DNA of 64,000 bases from JAJPKK01 sp963824905 (GCA_963824905.1 CAWGRH010000004.1:124001-188000), one strand, 5' to 3'. Positions 37,466 through 46,796 are shown, numbered from the stretch's first letter. Notes: generated by a model not told the origin, from the letters alone. Translations and numbers: made by a program.

Positions 37466-38494
37466 ATGCTTCGCTCGAAAGCCTTGCTGGGTGCGGCCGC
37501 GTTGTTCGCCGGCGGCCTCGTTGCCACCCCCGCCCTCGCCCAGACCTGCAACGGCCCGATGCGCAAGATCAATGTCGGCGTCGCGGTGGCGCCGCCCAAC
37601 GTGGTGCACACGGCGCCCTATGTGGCGAAGGCGCTCGGCTTCTTCGCCAAGCGCTGCATCGACGCCAACATCATCCAGTTCGACGGCGGCGCCGCCGGCA
37701 CCTCCGTCACCGCGGTGGGCCAGGGCTCGGCGATCTCGAACCTCCCCGACACCGCGATCGCGCAGGGGCTCAAGGCGCGGCAGATCTGGGGTCTCGCGCC
37801 GCGCCCGCCCCAGGCTTACGTCGTGGGCGCCGACATCAAGACGCCCGCCGATCTCAAGGGCAAGCGGCTTTCGGCTGCCGGCGGCATCGGCGGCTTCAAC
37901 TGGCTGGTCGGCCGCGCCGCGTTGCGCGAAGGCGGGCTCACCGTCAACGATGCCCAGTTCATCTCGCAGGGCACGGCCGGGCGATTGCCCGGATTCGTCG
38001 CCGGCCAGATCGATGCCGTCGCGCTGCATCCGGAAGACCTCCACATCGTGCTCGCGAAGAAGCCCGGCGCCCATGTGCTGGCGATGCTGTCCGACCTCTG
38101 GCCGAAATACAGCTTCAACGCCTACGGCGCGGCGGAGTCGATGATCGCCAAGGACCACGACCTCCTGCGCGACACCATCGCCGCGATGATCGAAGCGAAC
38201 CGCACGATGTATCGCGACAAGGAGAAAGTGATCCCGGCCATCGTCGAGGCGACCCAGAAGCCGCGCGAGGCGGTCGAGTTCGCCCTCGACGTGCTCACCA
38301 AGAATTGCGTGCTTTCGGTCAATTCCGGCTTCGTGCGCGAGCGCACCGAGTGGACGCACCAGAACAACATCGACATCGGCGATATTCCGCCGGAGAAGAA
38401 GCTCACCTTCGACCAGATCGCGGACCATCAGCTCGCCGAGGAGGCGGTCGCCTCGCTCGGCGGGCCGGTCACCATCAACACCTGCAAGGACTGA
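37466..38494 (+). CDS. ABC transporter binding protein, NMT1/THI5/SsuA-like (copy 2)
   Basis: This 342-residue paralogue of the 31978-33033 protein has a signal peptide (LGAAALFAGGLVATPALAQ) then MRKINVGVAVAPPNVVHTAP, AYVVGADIKTPADLKGKRLS and FISQGTAGRLPGFVAGQIDA. N-terminal TCNGP and C-terminal NTCKD Cys are conserved with copy 1. It lacks its own ATPase and permease and may use those at 30187-31856. It is 13 bases upstream of the second M24-family gene, so the two are co-transcribed. The similarity of the whole pair to the upstream pair indicates duplication. Confidence 0.9.
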   Translation: MLRSKALLGAAALFAGGLVATPALAQTCNGPMRKINVGVAVAPPNVVHTAPYVAKALGFFAKRCIDANIIQFDGGAAGTSVTAVGQGSAISNLPDTAIAQGLKARQIWGLAPRPPQAYVVGADIKTPADLKGKRLSAAGGIGGFNWLVGRAALREGGLTVNDAQFISQGTAGRLPGFVAGQIDAVALHPEDLHIVLAKKPGAHVLAMLSDLWPKYSFNAYGAAESMIAKDHDLLRDTIAAMIEANRTMYRDKEKVIPAIVEATQKPREAVEFALDVLTKNCVLSVNSGFVRERTEWTHQNNIDIGDIPPEKKLTFDQIADHQLAEEAVASLGGPVTINTCKD

Positions 38495-38507
38495 CCAAGG
38501 ACCGACA

Positions 38508-39806
38508 ATGAACCAGCAGCCGCCGCGCCGGACCTTTCTGCCCTGGGAGGAGCTGCGCACGCGCCTCGACGAGGGGCCGCATTTCAACACCATGCGCGGC
38601 ACGCCCTATTACCGCGACGCCGTCTACGAACAGTTCTCCAAGGCGGAATACGCCAGGCGCTACGCCGCGCTGCGCGCCAAGATGCGCGAGCACAAGCTCG
38701 ACGTCGCGATCGTGCCGGGCGGGCCGAGCCACTGGAGCTTCGGCGGCGGCATGCTGTGGCTCACCGGGCATTGGGAATGGCACGCGCTGTGCTGCTACGT
38801 CGTGGTGCCGCTCGAAGGCGAGCCGACCCTCGTCTATTCCATGGGCGGCACCCATGCCGAGGCGGTGCGGCGCGAGACCGCGGCGGCGCTCACGGACGTG
38901 CGAGGCAGCCGCGGCGGCCAATATGCCGAGGTGATGGCAGATCGCATCGTCGAGCTCGGCCTTGATCGCGGCCGCATCGGCCTCCTCGAGATCGACCCGC
39001 GCCACAAGGACTACTTGCCGGTCAACCAGTACGAGACGCTCAAGCGGCGCCTGCCCGAGGCCGAGCTCGTGTTCACGCACGGCTTCATCCACGAATTGCT
39101 CTCGGTGCACAGTGCGGAAGAGCTCGACTGCGTGCGGGTCGCCGGCAAGCTGTGCGAGAACGCCATGAACGCGATGGTCGCCCGCGCCAAGCCCGGTGTC
39201 ACCGAATACGAGCTGCGCGCCGCGGCCGGCGCCGCCATCCTCGAAGGCGGCGGCGACATCGACTTCCTGATCATCGGCTCGACCTCGATGGCGAACCCCG
39301 CACTGGTGTTCGGCAATCCGCGGCCGTCCGGCCGCAAGCTCGCCAAGGGCGACATTATCAACATGGAGCTCGCCGCGGGCTATCGCGGCTACACCGCCCA
39401 GATCGGCTCGCCGATCTGCCTCGGGCCGCCGACCGACATGGTCAAGCGATTCTGGGAGGACATCACCCTGCCCTCGTTCGAGGCGATGGCGGCGGCGATC
39501 AAGCCGGGCAACCCGGTGTCCGCGATCGAGGTTGCGGGCCGGTTCTTCCGCGAGAAGGGCGTGCAGTCGCGGCCGATCCACGCCCACGGCATCGACCTCA
39601 TCACCGACGGTCCCCACGTCTTCACCGACGGCGTTCATGCCGAGCCGTTCGAGCAGGAGTTCAAGCCGGGCATGGTATTCATGGCCGAGCCCAACCCGAT
39701 CACGGCGGACGGCAGCTTCGGCATCTTCCTCGGCCACACCTTCATCGTGACCGCCACGGGGAGCGAGTGCGTCGACCGGTTCCCCTGGGAGCTGGTTGTG
39801 GTCTGA
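38508..39806 (+). CDS. M24-family (aminopeptidase P/creatinase-fold) protein, copy 2
   Basis: This 432-residue paralogue of 33251-34558 is nearly collinear with it. It shares VPGGPSHWSFGGGM, the changed metal site MELAAGYRGYTAQIGS (Glu and Gln at the two Asp positions), the His in AHGIDLITDGPHVF and the Glu in MAEPNPITADG. Loss of the same two ligands in both copies argues for a conserved, probably metal-free active site, as in creatinase. It is directly coupled to the upstream binding protein. The biological substrate is unknown but presumably relates to the imported compound. Confidence 0.88.
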   Translation: MNQQPPRRTFLPWEELRTRLDEGPHFNTMRGTPYYRDAVYEQFSKAEYARRYAALRAKMREHKLDVAIVPGGPSHWSFGGGMLWLTGHWEWHALCCYVVVPLEGEPTLVYSMGGTHAEAVRRETAAALTDVRGSRGGQYAEVMADRIVELGLDRGRIGLLEIDPRHKDYLPVNQYETLKRRLPEAELVFTHGFIHELLSVHSAEELDCVRVAGKLCENAMNAMVARAKPGVTEYELRAAAGAAILEGGGDIDFLIIGSTSMANPALVFGNPRPSGRKLAKGDIINMELAAGYRGYTAQIGSPICLGPPTDMVKRFWEDITLPSFEAMAAAIKPGNPVSAIEVAGRFFREKGVQSRPIHAHGIDLITDGPHVFTDGVHAEPFEQEFKPGMVFMAEPNPITADGSFGIFLGHTFIVTATGSECVDRFPWELVVV

Positions 39807-39944
39807 CGCGCGATTGCTGCGCCGCGGGAGGCGAGGCGGACGCCGATAGGGGCATTCCGTGCGACCTTTGGAAGCGGCGCGTGACGCCGCCGCCCTCCCG
39901 TTAAGGCACTGGCGCAAGGGAAAAATACGCAATCGCCGGAGCGG

Positions 39945-39958
39945 TTGACGCAGCGCAA
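39945..39958 (+). promoter_or_regulatory. FixK/FNR-like box upstream of hemA
   Basis: TTGACGCAGCGCAA fits the relaxed rhizobial FixK pattern TTG(A/C)-N6-(T/G)CAA, 108 bases before the hemA start. In related species hemA responds to low oxygen through FixK/FNR proteins. A single imperfect match, so moderate confidence. Confidence 0.45.
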
Positions 39959-40065
39959 ATGCGAATAGCGCACGGACCGCCAACTATCGCCTCGACAAAG
40001 ACCCTGGAAGCCCTCTAAGAATACCTCAAAAAAGAACTCCGAATGGCCCGGGAGAGCCAGCGAAG

Positions 40066-41292
40066 ATGGATTATGCAGCGTACTTCACCGACGCCCTCGC
40101 ACAGCTCCACAGCGAGCGCCGGTACCGGGTGTTTGCCGACCTTGAGCGTCTCGCGGGGCGGTTTCCGCACGCCATCTGGCACTCGCCGCAAGGCCGGCGC
40201 GACGTCGTCGTGTGGTGCTCGAATGATTACCTCGGCATGGGTCAGCACCCCAAGGTGATTGGCGCCATGGTCGAGACCGCGACCAAGATGGGCACCGGCG
40301 CCGGGGGCACGCGCAACATCGCCGGCACCAACCATCCGCTGGTCGAGCTGGAGAACGAGCTTGCCGATCTCCACGGCAAGGAAGCGGCCCTGATCTTCAC
40401 CTCAGGCTACGTCTCCAACCAGACCGGCATCGCCACGATGGCGAAGCTCATCCCGAACTGCCTCATCATCTCCGACGCCCTCAACCACAACTCGATGATC
40501 GAAGGCGTGCGCCAGTCCGGCTGCGAGAAGGTGATCTTCCGCCATAACGACATCGGCCACCTCGAGGAGCTCCTCAAGGCTGCCGGCGACCGGCCGAAGC
40601 TCGTCGCCTTCGAGAGCCTGTACTCGATGGACGGCGATGTCGCCCCGGTGGGCGAGATCTGCGACTTGGCAAAGCGCTACGGCGCGATGACCTATTGCGA
40701 CGAGGTGCACGCGGTCGGCATGTACGGTCCGCGCGGCGGCGGCATCTGTGAGCGCGACGGCGTCATGGCGCGGGTCGACGTCATCGAGGGCACGCTTGCC
40801 AAGGCCTTCGGCTGCCTCGGCGGCTACATCACCGGCAGCACCGTTCTGATCGACGCGGTGCGTTCCTATGCGCCGGGCTTCATCTTCACCACCGCCCTGC
40901 CGCCGCCGGTGTGCGCCGCGGCGACGGCGGCGATCCGCCACCTCAAGGCATCGTCCTGGGAGCGCACGCGCCACCAGGACCGTGCCGCCCGGGTCAAGGC
41001 GGTCCTGTCCGCCGCCGGCCTGCCGCTGATGGCGAGCGACACCCACATCGTGCCGGTGTTCGTCGGCGACCCCGAGAAGTGCAAGAGCGCCTGCGACCTG
41101 CTGCTCGAGGAGCACGGCATCTACATCCAGCCGATCAACTATCCGACCGTGCCGAAGGGCACGGAGCGGCTGCGCATCACACCGTCGCCCTACCATTCGG
41201 ACGCCCTGATCGACGGGCTTGCCGAAGCGCTGGTCGACGTTTGGGAGCGGCTCGGGCTGTCGCTGAAGAAGCGGGCGCTCGCGGCGGAGTAA
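40066..41292 (+). CDS. hemA: 5-aminolevulinate synthase
   Basis: HemA condenses glycine with succinyl-CoA, releasing CO2, to give 5-aminolevulinate in the C4 (Shemin) route to heme and bacteriochlorophyll, typical of alphaproteobacteria. The 408-residue protein has VVWCSNDYLGMGQHP, MGTGAGGTRNIAGT, LIISDALNHNSMIEGVRQSG, the aspartate of TYCDEVHAVGMYG, and the PLP lysine in EGTLAKAFGCLGGY. Length and start match the family. The region upstream has a FixK-like box. It appears to be monocistronic, followed by a palindromic repeat. Confidence 0.97.
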   Translation: MDYAAYFTDALAQLHSERRYRVFADLERLAGRFPHAIWHSPQGRRDVVVWCSNDYLGMGQHPKVIGAMVETATKMGTGAGGTRNIAGTNHPLVELENELADLHGKEAALIFTSGYVSNQTGIATMAKLIPNCLIISDALNHNSMIEGVRQSGCEKVIFRHNDIGHLEELLKAAGDRPKLVAFESLYSMDGDVAPVGEICDLAKRYGAMTYCDEVHAVGMYGPRGGGICERDGVMARVDVIEGTLAKAFGCLGGYITGSTVLIDAVRSYAPGFIFTTALPPPVCAAATAAIRHLKASSWERTRHQDRAARVKAVLSAAGLPLMASDTHIVPVFVGDPEKCKSACDLLLEEHGIYIQPINYPTVPKGTERLRITPSPYHSDALIDGLAEALVDVWERLGLSLKKRALAAE

Positions 41293-41366
41293 CCGCGCCG
41301 CGACGCGGCGTTAAACATCACGATGGATGCTTCCCTCTTCGTACTCGGGGAGGGTGAGCTTCGGAT

Positions 41367-41471
41367 GTCATCGCCCGGCTTGACGCGGCCATACTCGGAC
41401 GCTCGACGGGGCAAGCTCGCCACATCGACGGCACAGGGATACTGGATTGCCCGGTCAAGCCGGGCGATGAC
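41367..41471. repeat. palindromic repeat, type A2, copy 2
   Basis: Ends GTCATCGCCCGGCTTGACGC and CGGTCAAGCCGGGCGATGAC, inverted; the segment TACTGGATTGCCCGGTCAAG is shared with 33070-33185. The middle differs in sequence and length. Intergenic, between hemA and a small coiled-coil gene. Confidence 0.75.
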
Positions 41472-41494
41472 AGTGAAGCAGTGCGGTATCGCTG

Positions 41495-41860
41495 CTAATC
41501 GCGCCGCGGCGGCTCGGGCGGGAAACTGCGGCCCGGCATGCTGTCGGCGATCATCTTGGCGGAGCGCAGCGTCGCCTTGCTCAGCTCGCCATAGCCAGCG
41601 ATCTCGCGCTGCACGCGCTCGCCTTCGCTGACGAGGAAATCGCGCAGCTTCTGCAGCTCGACGACCAGGTTGTCGATCTCCTGGAGCGACGTGCCGGCGA
41701 CGCGCTGGACCAGCGAATTGACGCTGTTCACCGCGAACTCGCTGCTTTCCGTTGAAATCCGCCGAGTGGGTGCGACGTCCTTGCGAATGAATTCCCGGAT
41801 CTCGCCCTCGAATGCGGTACCGTCGGCTTCGGTAACTCGTTCCGCCGTGTTCGTATTCAT
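41495..41860 (-). CDS. small conserved coiled-coil protein (121 aa)
   Basis: This 121-residue protein starts MNTNTAERVTEADGTAFEGE and is almost wholly helical and charged, with SVNSLVQRVAGTSLQEIDNL and VVELQKLRDFLVSEGERVQR suggesting a coiled coil. It has no Cys, signal peptide or membrane segment. It resembles small phasin-like or scaffold proteins but I cannot assign a family. AAGGGGA lies about 5 bases before the ATG at 41860, favouring that start over the upstream ATG. It converges with hemA, separated by the repeat. Confidence 0.6.
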   Translation of the reverse strand: MNTNTAERVTEADGTAFEGEIREFIRKDVAPTRRISTESSEFAVNSVNSLVQRVAGTSLQEIDNLVVELQKLRDFLVSEGERVQREIAGYGELSKATLRSAKMIADSMPGRSFPPEPPRRD

Positions 41861-42137
41861 ACTGTTCCCCTTCACACTCCGCGCGATGTTACGCAGCGCG
41901 GCCCCATTTCACATTGGGCATAGGAGTTTGACACTTTGACGGCCGCACTGGGGCGGTGCCGCGCGATTTTCATCGGTGGCGCGCGGCGCGAGTGCCCGCA
42001 TCCGTTCCGCGGCGCTTCGGCGCGGCTCGTCAGCGTAAATGCTGTCGGCCGTATTTTACCGATCGCCTTAGCGGATTGCCCTCGATTGTCTGGTCAACTG
42101 CGCGCGTCGAAGCGAAGCACGCGGACCGAGATCAAAG

Positions 42138-43055
42138 ATGTCGATGGCCTATCTCCAGATGCTGGCGCGCTCGCCCGGTCGGCGCGATGCGCTGCTGCGC
42201 GAGCTCACCGACATTTTCCTCGAATCGCAGCGAAATCCGCGCGAACGCGAGCTGTTCGACGCCGTCGCCGACCAGGTGCTCGACTTCGTCGATGCACCGG
42301 CGCGCCAGCATTTGGCCGAACGGCTGGCGACACGCGCCGATGCGCCCTCGCGCATCGTGGTTCGCCTCGCCGGCGACGTGATCGCGATCGCGGCGCCGCT
42401 GCTGGCGCGCTCGCCGATGCTCACCGACGACGAGCTCATCGTGCTCGCACGGGAGAAGTCGCAGGATCACCTCGCCGCCATTGCGCGCCGGGCCTCGCTG
42501 CCGGCATCCGTTACCGACGTGCTGATTGCGCGCGGGCGGACCGATGTGCTCGAAGCGGTTGCGGCCAATCCGGCCGCCCGATTCTCGGCGTCCGGGGCGG
42601 AAGCTCTCGTCGACAAGGCGCGGGATCGCGAGACGCTGTGGCGGCGCCTCGCCCGCCGCCGCGACGTGGCGATCGCCGGCGCGCCATGGCCGCACGCAAA
42701 CACCGGCGCCCCGCCGCGGCCGCTCGATGTCATCCTCGACGAGGTCGCGTGCGACATGCTCCGCTTCGCCGATGGCGTGGTCGAGCTCGCCGACGGCGAC
42801 CGGATCACCGACCTCGCCGCGCTGCTCTGCACCCGTCTTGCGGGCGACGTCCCGGCGCTCATCCGCGAGATGTTCGCGCCCAACGAAGTGCGGCTGTTCC
42901 ATCGCTGCTGCGAAGCCCAGCTCGACCTCGATGCGCTATCGGCAGTGATGCGCCTGCGCAAGCGCCACCATCCGCTCGACGCCGAGACAATCAGCGGCAT
43001 GCTGGACGCCTGGTCGGCGCGCGAGCCCGACACCCGCACCCCGTCGATGGCCTGA
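42138..43055 (+). CDS. DUF2336 domain protein
   Basis: This 305-residue helical-repeat protein matches DUF2336, a family found mainly in alphaproteobacteria. It has two passes of related sequence: DALLRELTDIFLESQRNPRE with DQVLDFVDAPARQHLAERLA, and SPMLTDDELIVLAREKSQDH with VLIARGRTDVLEAVAANPAA. The function is unknown; HEAT-like helices suggest protein binding. It has no signal peptide. It converges with uvrB, the stop codons being only 2 bases apart. Start at ATG 42138; the next Met is two codons later. Confidence 0.8.
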   Translation: MSMAYLQMLARSPGRRDALLRELTDIFLESQRNPRERELFDAVADQVLDFVDAPARQHLAERLATRADAPSRIVVRLAGDVIAIAAPLLARSPMLTDDELIVLAREKSQDHLAAIARRASLPASVTDVLIARGRTDVLEAVAANPAARFSASGAEALVDKARDRETLWRRLARRRDVAIAGAPWPHANTGAPPRPLDVILDEVACDMLRFADGVVELADGDRITDLAALLCTRLAGDVPALIREMFAPNEVRLFHRCCEAQLDLDALSAVMRLRKRHHPLDAETISGMLDAWSAREPDTRTPSMA

Positions 43056-43057
43056 GG

Positions 43058-45817
43058 TCAGTGCCGCTTGCCGCGCCAGGCCCGCATGCCCGGGCGGCCT
43101 GAGGTCGAGCGCGGGCCGGGCTTGCCCTTGCCCGGAATCGACTCCACTCCCGGACCCATCTCGTCGAGGCCCGGCTTGCGCGGTGGTCGCCGCGCGCCGG
43201 TGGCGACGATGGTGCGCGCGGTCGGGTCGTCGACCACAGCGAGCTCGGTCGCGCGCAGACGTTTGACCTCGTCGCGCAGCCGCGCTGCTTCCTCGAAGTT
43301 GAGGTCGGCCGCCGCTTCGCGCATCCGCGTTTCGAGGTCGGCGATGACAGTCTCGAAATTGTGGCCGATCGCGGCGACGTCGCCGGCGAACGTGCCCTCG
43401 TTGTCGGTCGCCACCAGCACGTGGTCGCGCTCGTAGACGCTGTCGAGGATGTCGGCGATGTGCTTCTTCACGCTCTCCGGGGTGATGCCGTTCTCCAGGT
43501 TGTACTCGACCTGCTTCTCGCGGCGCCGGTTGGTCTCGGCGATGGCGCGCTCCATCGAGCCGGTCACCGCGTCGGCGTAGAGGATGACCTTGCCGTCGAT
43601 GTTGCGCGCGGCGCGGCCGATGGTCTGGATCAGTGAAGTCTCGCTGCGCAGGAAGCCCTCCTTGTCGGCATCGAGGATCGCGACCAGCGCGCATTCCGGG
43701 ATGTCGAGCCCTTCCCGCAACAGGTTGATCCCGACCAGCGCATCGAAGGCGCCAAGGCGAAGATCGCGGATGATCTCGATGCGCTCGATGGTGTCGATGT
43801 CGGAATGCATGTAGCGCACGCGGATGCCCTGCTCGTGCAGGTATTCGGTGAGGTCCTCGGCCATCCGCTTGGTGAGCACGGTGATCAGCGCGCGGTAGCC
43901 TTCGGCCGCGACGCGGCGCAGCTCGCCGACGAGATCGTCGACCTGGGTGCGCGCCGGGCGGATGTCGACCGGCGGATCGATCAGCCCGGTCGGCCGGATC
44001 ACCTGCTCGACGAACACGCCGCCGGACTGGTCGAGCTCCCAACCCGCCGGCGTCGCCGACACCGCGACCGATTGCGGGCGCATGGCGTCCCACTCCTCGA
44101 AGCGCAGCGGACGGTTGTCCATGCAGGACGGCAGGCGGAAGCCGTATTCGGCGAGCGTCGCCTTGCGGCGGAAGTCGCCGCGATACATGCCGCCGAGCTG
44201 CGGCACGGTGACATGGCTCTCGTCCATGAACACCAGCGCGTTGTCCGGCACGTATTCGAACAGCGTCGGCGGCGGCTCGCCGGGGCGGCGGCCAGTGAGA
44301 TAGCGAGAATAGTTCTCGATGCCGGCACAGCTCCCGGTCGCCTCCATCATCTCGAGGTCGTAGAGCGTGCGCTGTTCCAATCGCTGCGCCTCGAGAAGCC
44401 GTCCGGTGGCGTTGAGCTGGTCGAGCCGCCAGCGCAGCTCCTGCTTGATCCCGGCGATCGCCTGCAGCAGCGTCGGGCGCGGCGTGACGTAGTGCGAATT
44501 GGCGTAGATCTTGACGAATTTCAGCTCGTCGGTCTTGTGCCCGGTGAGCGGATCGAACTCCTCGATCAATTCCACCTCGTCGCCGAACAAATTGACCCGC
44601 CAGGCGCGGTCCTCGTAGTGCGCGGGGAAGATGTCGAGGGTGTCGCCGCGCACCCGGAAGGTGCCGCGGGCGAAGTCGCCCAACGTGCGCTTGTATTGCA
44701 GCGCGACGAGGTCGGCGACGAGGCGGCGCTGGTCGATGCGCTCGCCCTGCTTGATGGCGAAGGTCATCGCCGTATAGGTCTCGACCGAGCCGATGCCGTA
44801 GATGCACGACACCGAGGCGACGATGATCACGTCGTCGCGCTCGAGCAGGGACCGGGTCGCCGAATGGCGCATACGGTCGATCTGCTCGTTGATCGAGGAT
44901 TCCTTCTCGATATAGGTGTCGGTGCGCGGGACGTAGGCCTCGGGCTGGTAGTAGTCGTAATACGACACGAAATACTCGACCGCGTTGTCAGGAAAGAAGC
45001 TCCTGAACTCGCCGTAGAGCTGGGCGGCGAGCGTCTTGTTGGGCGCCAGGATCAGCGCCGGGCGCTGGGTCGCCTCGATCACCTTCGCCATGGTGAAGGT
45101 TTTGCCGGAGCCGGTGACGCCGAGCAGCACCTGAGTGCGGTCGTGGCGGGAGACGCCCTCGACGAGCTCGGCGATCGCCTGCGGCTGGTCGCCCTTCGGG
45201 GCGAAGTCCGACTTGATGACGAGCGGTTGGCCACCCTCGGATTTTTCGGGACGCGGCGGACGATGAGGAACCCAGGGCTGGTCCTTGAACTCCGGCCGAC
45301 CCTCACGCAGCAGTGATTCAAGGGCCTGGGCGGTGGCGACGACGCCGCTCTCGCTACCCTCGCCCGGCATCGGGAGGACGCGTGGCAGCGCGAGCATGCG
45401 CCGCCGCTCGACGGACTCCTCGCTGTCGTCGGTCTCGTCGTCATCGACCAGGCCGAGCGCCCTGGCGAGATCGGGATCGATCTCGCCGGGCGCCGATTTC
45501 GCCACGTAGCCAGATTGCGGGCGCTCCTTGAAGCCGTCCGGCGTCGAGGCGCGTGCGCGGTGGGCTTCGGCAAAATCGTTACGCCGGTCGCGCGAATTGC
45601 CGGCGGGAGGCTGCAGGCCGGATTTCACGTCCTGCTGGCCGGTTTGGGAACCGACCCCGGCCTCGCCGCGGTTGATGGCGGGGTTGAGCAGGTCCGCCAG
45701 CGCCGGCGCGATCGGCGGCAGCTCCGGACGCGCCGCCTTGGCCCCGGTCGGCCGCGCGGGATCCCTAGCCTTTTGGGCCTTTTTCGGCCGAATCGGATTG
45801 TCGGGCGGGGATGCCAT
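43058..45817 (-). CDS. uvrB: excinuclease ABC subunit B
   Basis: UvrB is the DNA-damage-verifying helicase of nucleotide excision repair, working with UvrA and UvrC. The protein is 919 residues, ~240 longer than E. coli UvrB, because of an N-terminal disordered extension (~1-200, rich in Pro/Ala/Glu). The core has Walker A GVTGSGKTFTMAKV, the beta-hairpin YYDYYQPEAYVPRTDTYIEK, DEXH VFMDESHVTVPQLGG, helicase motifs SDIDTIERIEIIRDLRLG and QTIGRAARN, and the C-terminal UVR domain RMREAAADLNFEEAARLRDE. The extension is common in Hyphomicrobiales. The start at 45817 includes it; the core starts near residue 200. Confidence 0.95.
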   Translation of the reverse strand: MASPPDNPIRPKKAQKARDPARPTGAKAARPELPPIAPALADLLNPAINRGEAGVGSQTGQQDVKSGLQPPAGNSRDRRNDFAEAHRARASTPDGFKERPQSGYVAKSAPGEIDPDLARALGLVDDDETDDSEESVERRRMLALPRVLPMPGEGSESGVVATAQALESLLREGRPEFKDQPWVPHRPPRPEKSEGGQPLVIKSDFAPKGDQPQAIAELVEGVSRHDRTQVLLGVTGSGKTFTMAKVIEATQRPALILAPNKTLAAQLYGEFRSFFPDNAVEYFVSYYDYYQPEAYVPRTDTYIEKESSINEQIDRMRHSATRSLLERDDVIIVASVSCIYGIGSVETYTAMTFAIKQGERIDQRRLVADLVALQYKRTLGDFARGTFRVRGDTLDIFPAHYEDRAWRVNLFGDEVELIEEFDPLTGHKTDELKFVKIYANSHYVTPRPTLLQAIAGIKQELRWRLDQLNATGRLLEAQRLEQRTLYDLEMMEATGSCAGIENYSRYLTGRRPGEPPPTLFEYVPDNALVFMDESHVTVPQLGGMYRGDFRRKATLAEYGFRLPSCMDNRPLRFEEWDAMRPQSVAVSATPAGWELDQSGGVFVEQVIRPTGLIDPPVDIRPARTQVDDLVGELRRVAAEGYRALITVLTKRMAEDLTEYLHEQGIRVRYMHSDIDTIERIEIIRDLRLGAFDALVGINLLREGLDIPECALVAILDADKEGFLRSETSLIQTIGRAARNIDGKVILYADAVTGSMERAIAETNRRREKQVEYNLENGITPESVKKHIADILDSVYERDHVLVATDNEGTFAGDVAAIGHNFETVIADLETRMREAAADLNFEEAARLRDEVKRLRATELAVVDDPTARTIVATGARRPPRKPGLDEMGPGVESIPGKGKPGPRSTSGRPGMRAWRGKRH

Positions 45818-45893
45818 GGCGCCAATATGGGACAGCGCCGGTGACGGGAAAAGGGCGCGCCGGTCTGCCGCGGCGTGGCCTGCGTCTCTGCGC

Positions 45894-46193
45894 TCAGAAC
45901 CCCTTCACCGTCTCCTGCACGTGCTCCACTTCCGGCGGCGAGGCAAAGCAGTGGCCGACCAGCTTGCGCCACTCCTGGAAATCCGGCGAGCCGCGGAAAT
46001 CGACGGTGTGGTTCTCCACCGTTCCCCACCCCACGAAAAGCCGGTAACGCGACGGCTTCTCCACCGATTTCTGCAGCGCCATCGAGCTGCAGCCCCTGGC
46101 GCGCTTGAAGATCGGCGCCGCCTTGGCGACCCCGGCCTCAAACTCGGCCTCCATGCCGGGCTTGACGTCGATCTGCGCGATTTCGAGGACCAT
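45894..46193 (-). CDS. antibiotic biosynthesis monooxygenase (ABM)-fold protein
   Basis: This 99-residue protein has the small dimeric alpha/beta barrel of ABM-domain proteins: MVLEIAQIDVKPGMEAEFEA, SMALQKSVEKPSRYRLFVGW and a strand with HTVDFRGSPDFQEWRKLVGH. Members include quinol monooxygenases without cofactor and heme-handling proteins. The role here is unknown. GGAAAGGAG precedes the ATG. It is upstream of uvrB on the same strand, 76 bases away. Confidence 0.8.
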   Translation of the reverse strand: MVLEIAQIDVKPGMEAEFEAGVAKAAPIFKRARGCSSMALQKSVEKPSRYRLFVGWGTVENHTVDFRGSPDFQEWRKLVGHCFASPPEVEHVQETVKGF

Positions 46194-46353
46194 GGCGGGC
46201 TCCTTTCCTGATGCAGGGCCTCGCCGTATCACGTCATCGGCGCGCCCGCTATTTGTAGCGCAGCGCACAACCACGTGATCGTCATCGATGGACGGAAAAG
46301 ACGGAAACGGCCGCGAGGCTACCCTCGCAGCCGTTGTCGACGCGATGTCGACT

Positions 46354-46563
46354 TTATTCAGCCTGCCCGTGGTTGGCCATGCATGTCCGATAAACCGCGT
46401 AGCGGTTGTCTTCCTTGTCATAGACCGTGCCGTGATACGACCAACGATTGATCGCTGCGGCGTTGCACGCAGCAAGCGCGGCATCGCGCGGACCCGCCGC
46501 CATCGCGGGAACAACGAGGTTGAGGCTAACCAAGCAGCCGGCAACACAGATTGTCTTCAACAT
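46354..46563 (-). CDS. small secreted protein (69 aa), unknown
   Basis: This 69-residue protein starts MLKTICVAGCLVSLNLVVPA with a signal peptide cleaving after MAA. The mature part GPRDAALAACNAAAINRWSY and YRTCMANHGQAE has two Cys in a helical hairpin arrangement, a pattern seen in small periplasmic proteins of Bradyrhizobium relatives. AGGAGAT lies 5 bases before the ATG. No function is known. Confidence 0.65.
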   Translation of the reverse strand: MLKTICVAGCLVSLNLVVPAMAAGPRDAALAACNAAAINRWSYHGTVYDKEDNRYAVYRTCMANHGQAE

Positions 46564-46796
46564 ATTGTATCTCCTGAAAAAATTGGCACGGAGACCTCTC
46601 CGCGCGACACCTCATACACCGCGAACATGGAGCTTTTGTTGCAGTGCAGCACAGGGCGCCCGCATTAAAGGCAGCGCTGCAATGCAATTAGCCGCGGGCG
46701 CACCTGGCGCGCCCGTCGAAATGACGGCAGAGTGATCAGCAACTCCGACCGTCGCTCCCGGATACCGCTGCGCTCATCCGGGCTGCGGGGCGCGTC

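Noticed and set aside
43805..45316. 503-codon open frame opposite uvrB
   Set aside because: Antisense shadow of a well-conserved gene, no recognisable domain.
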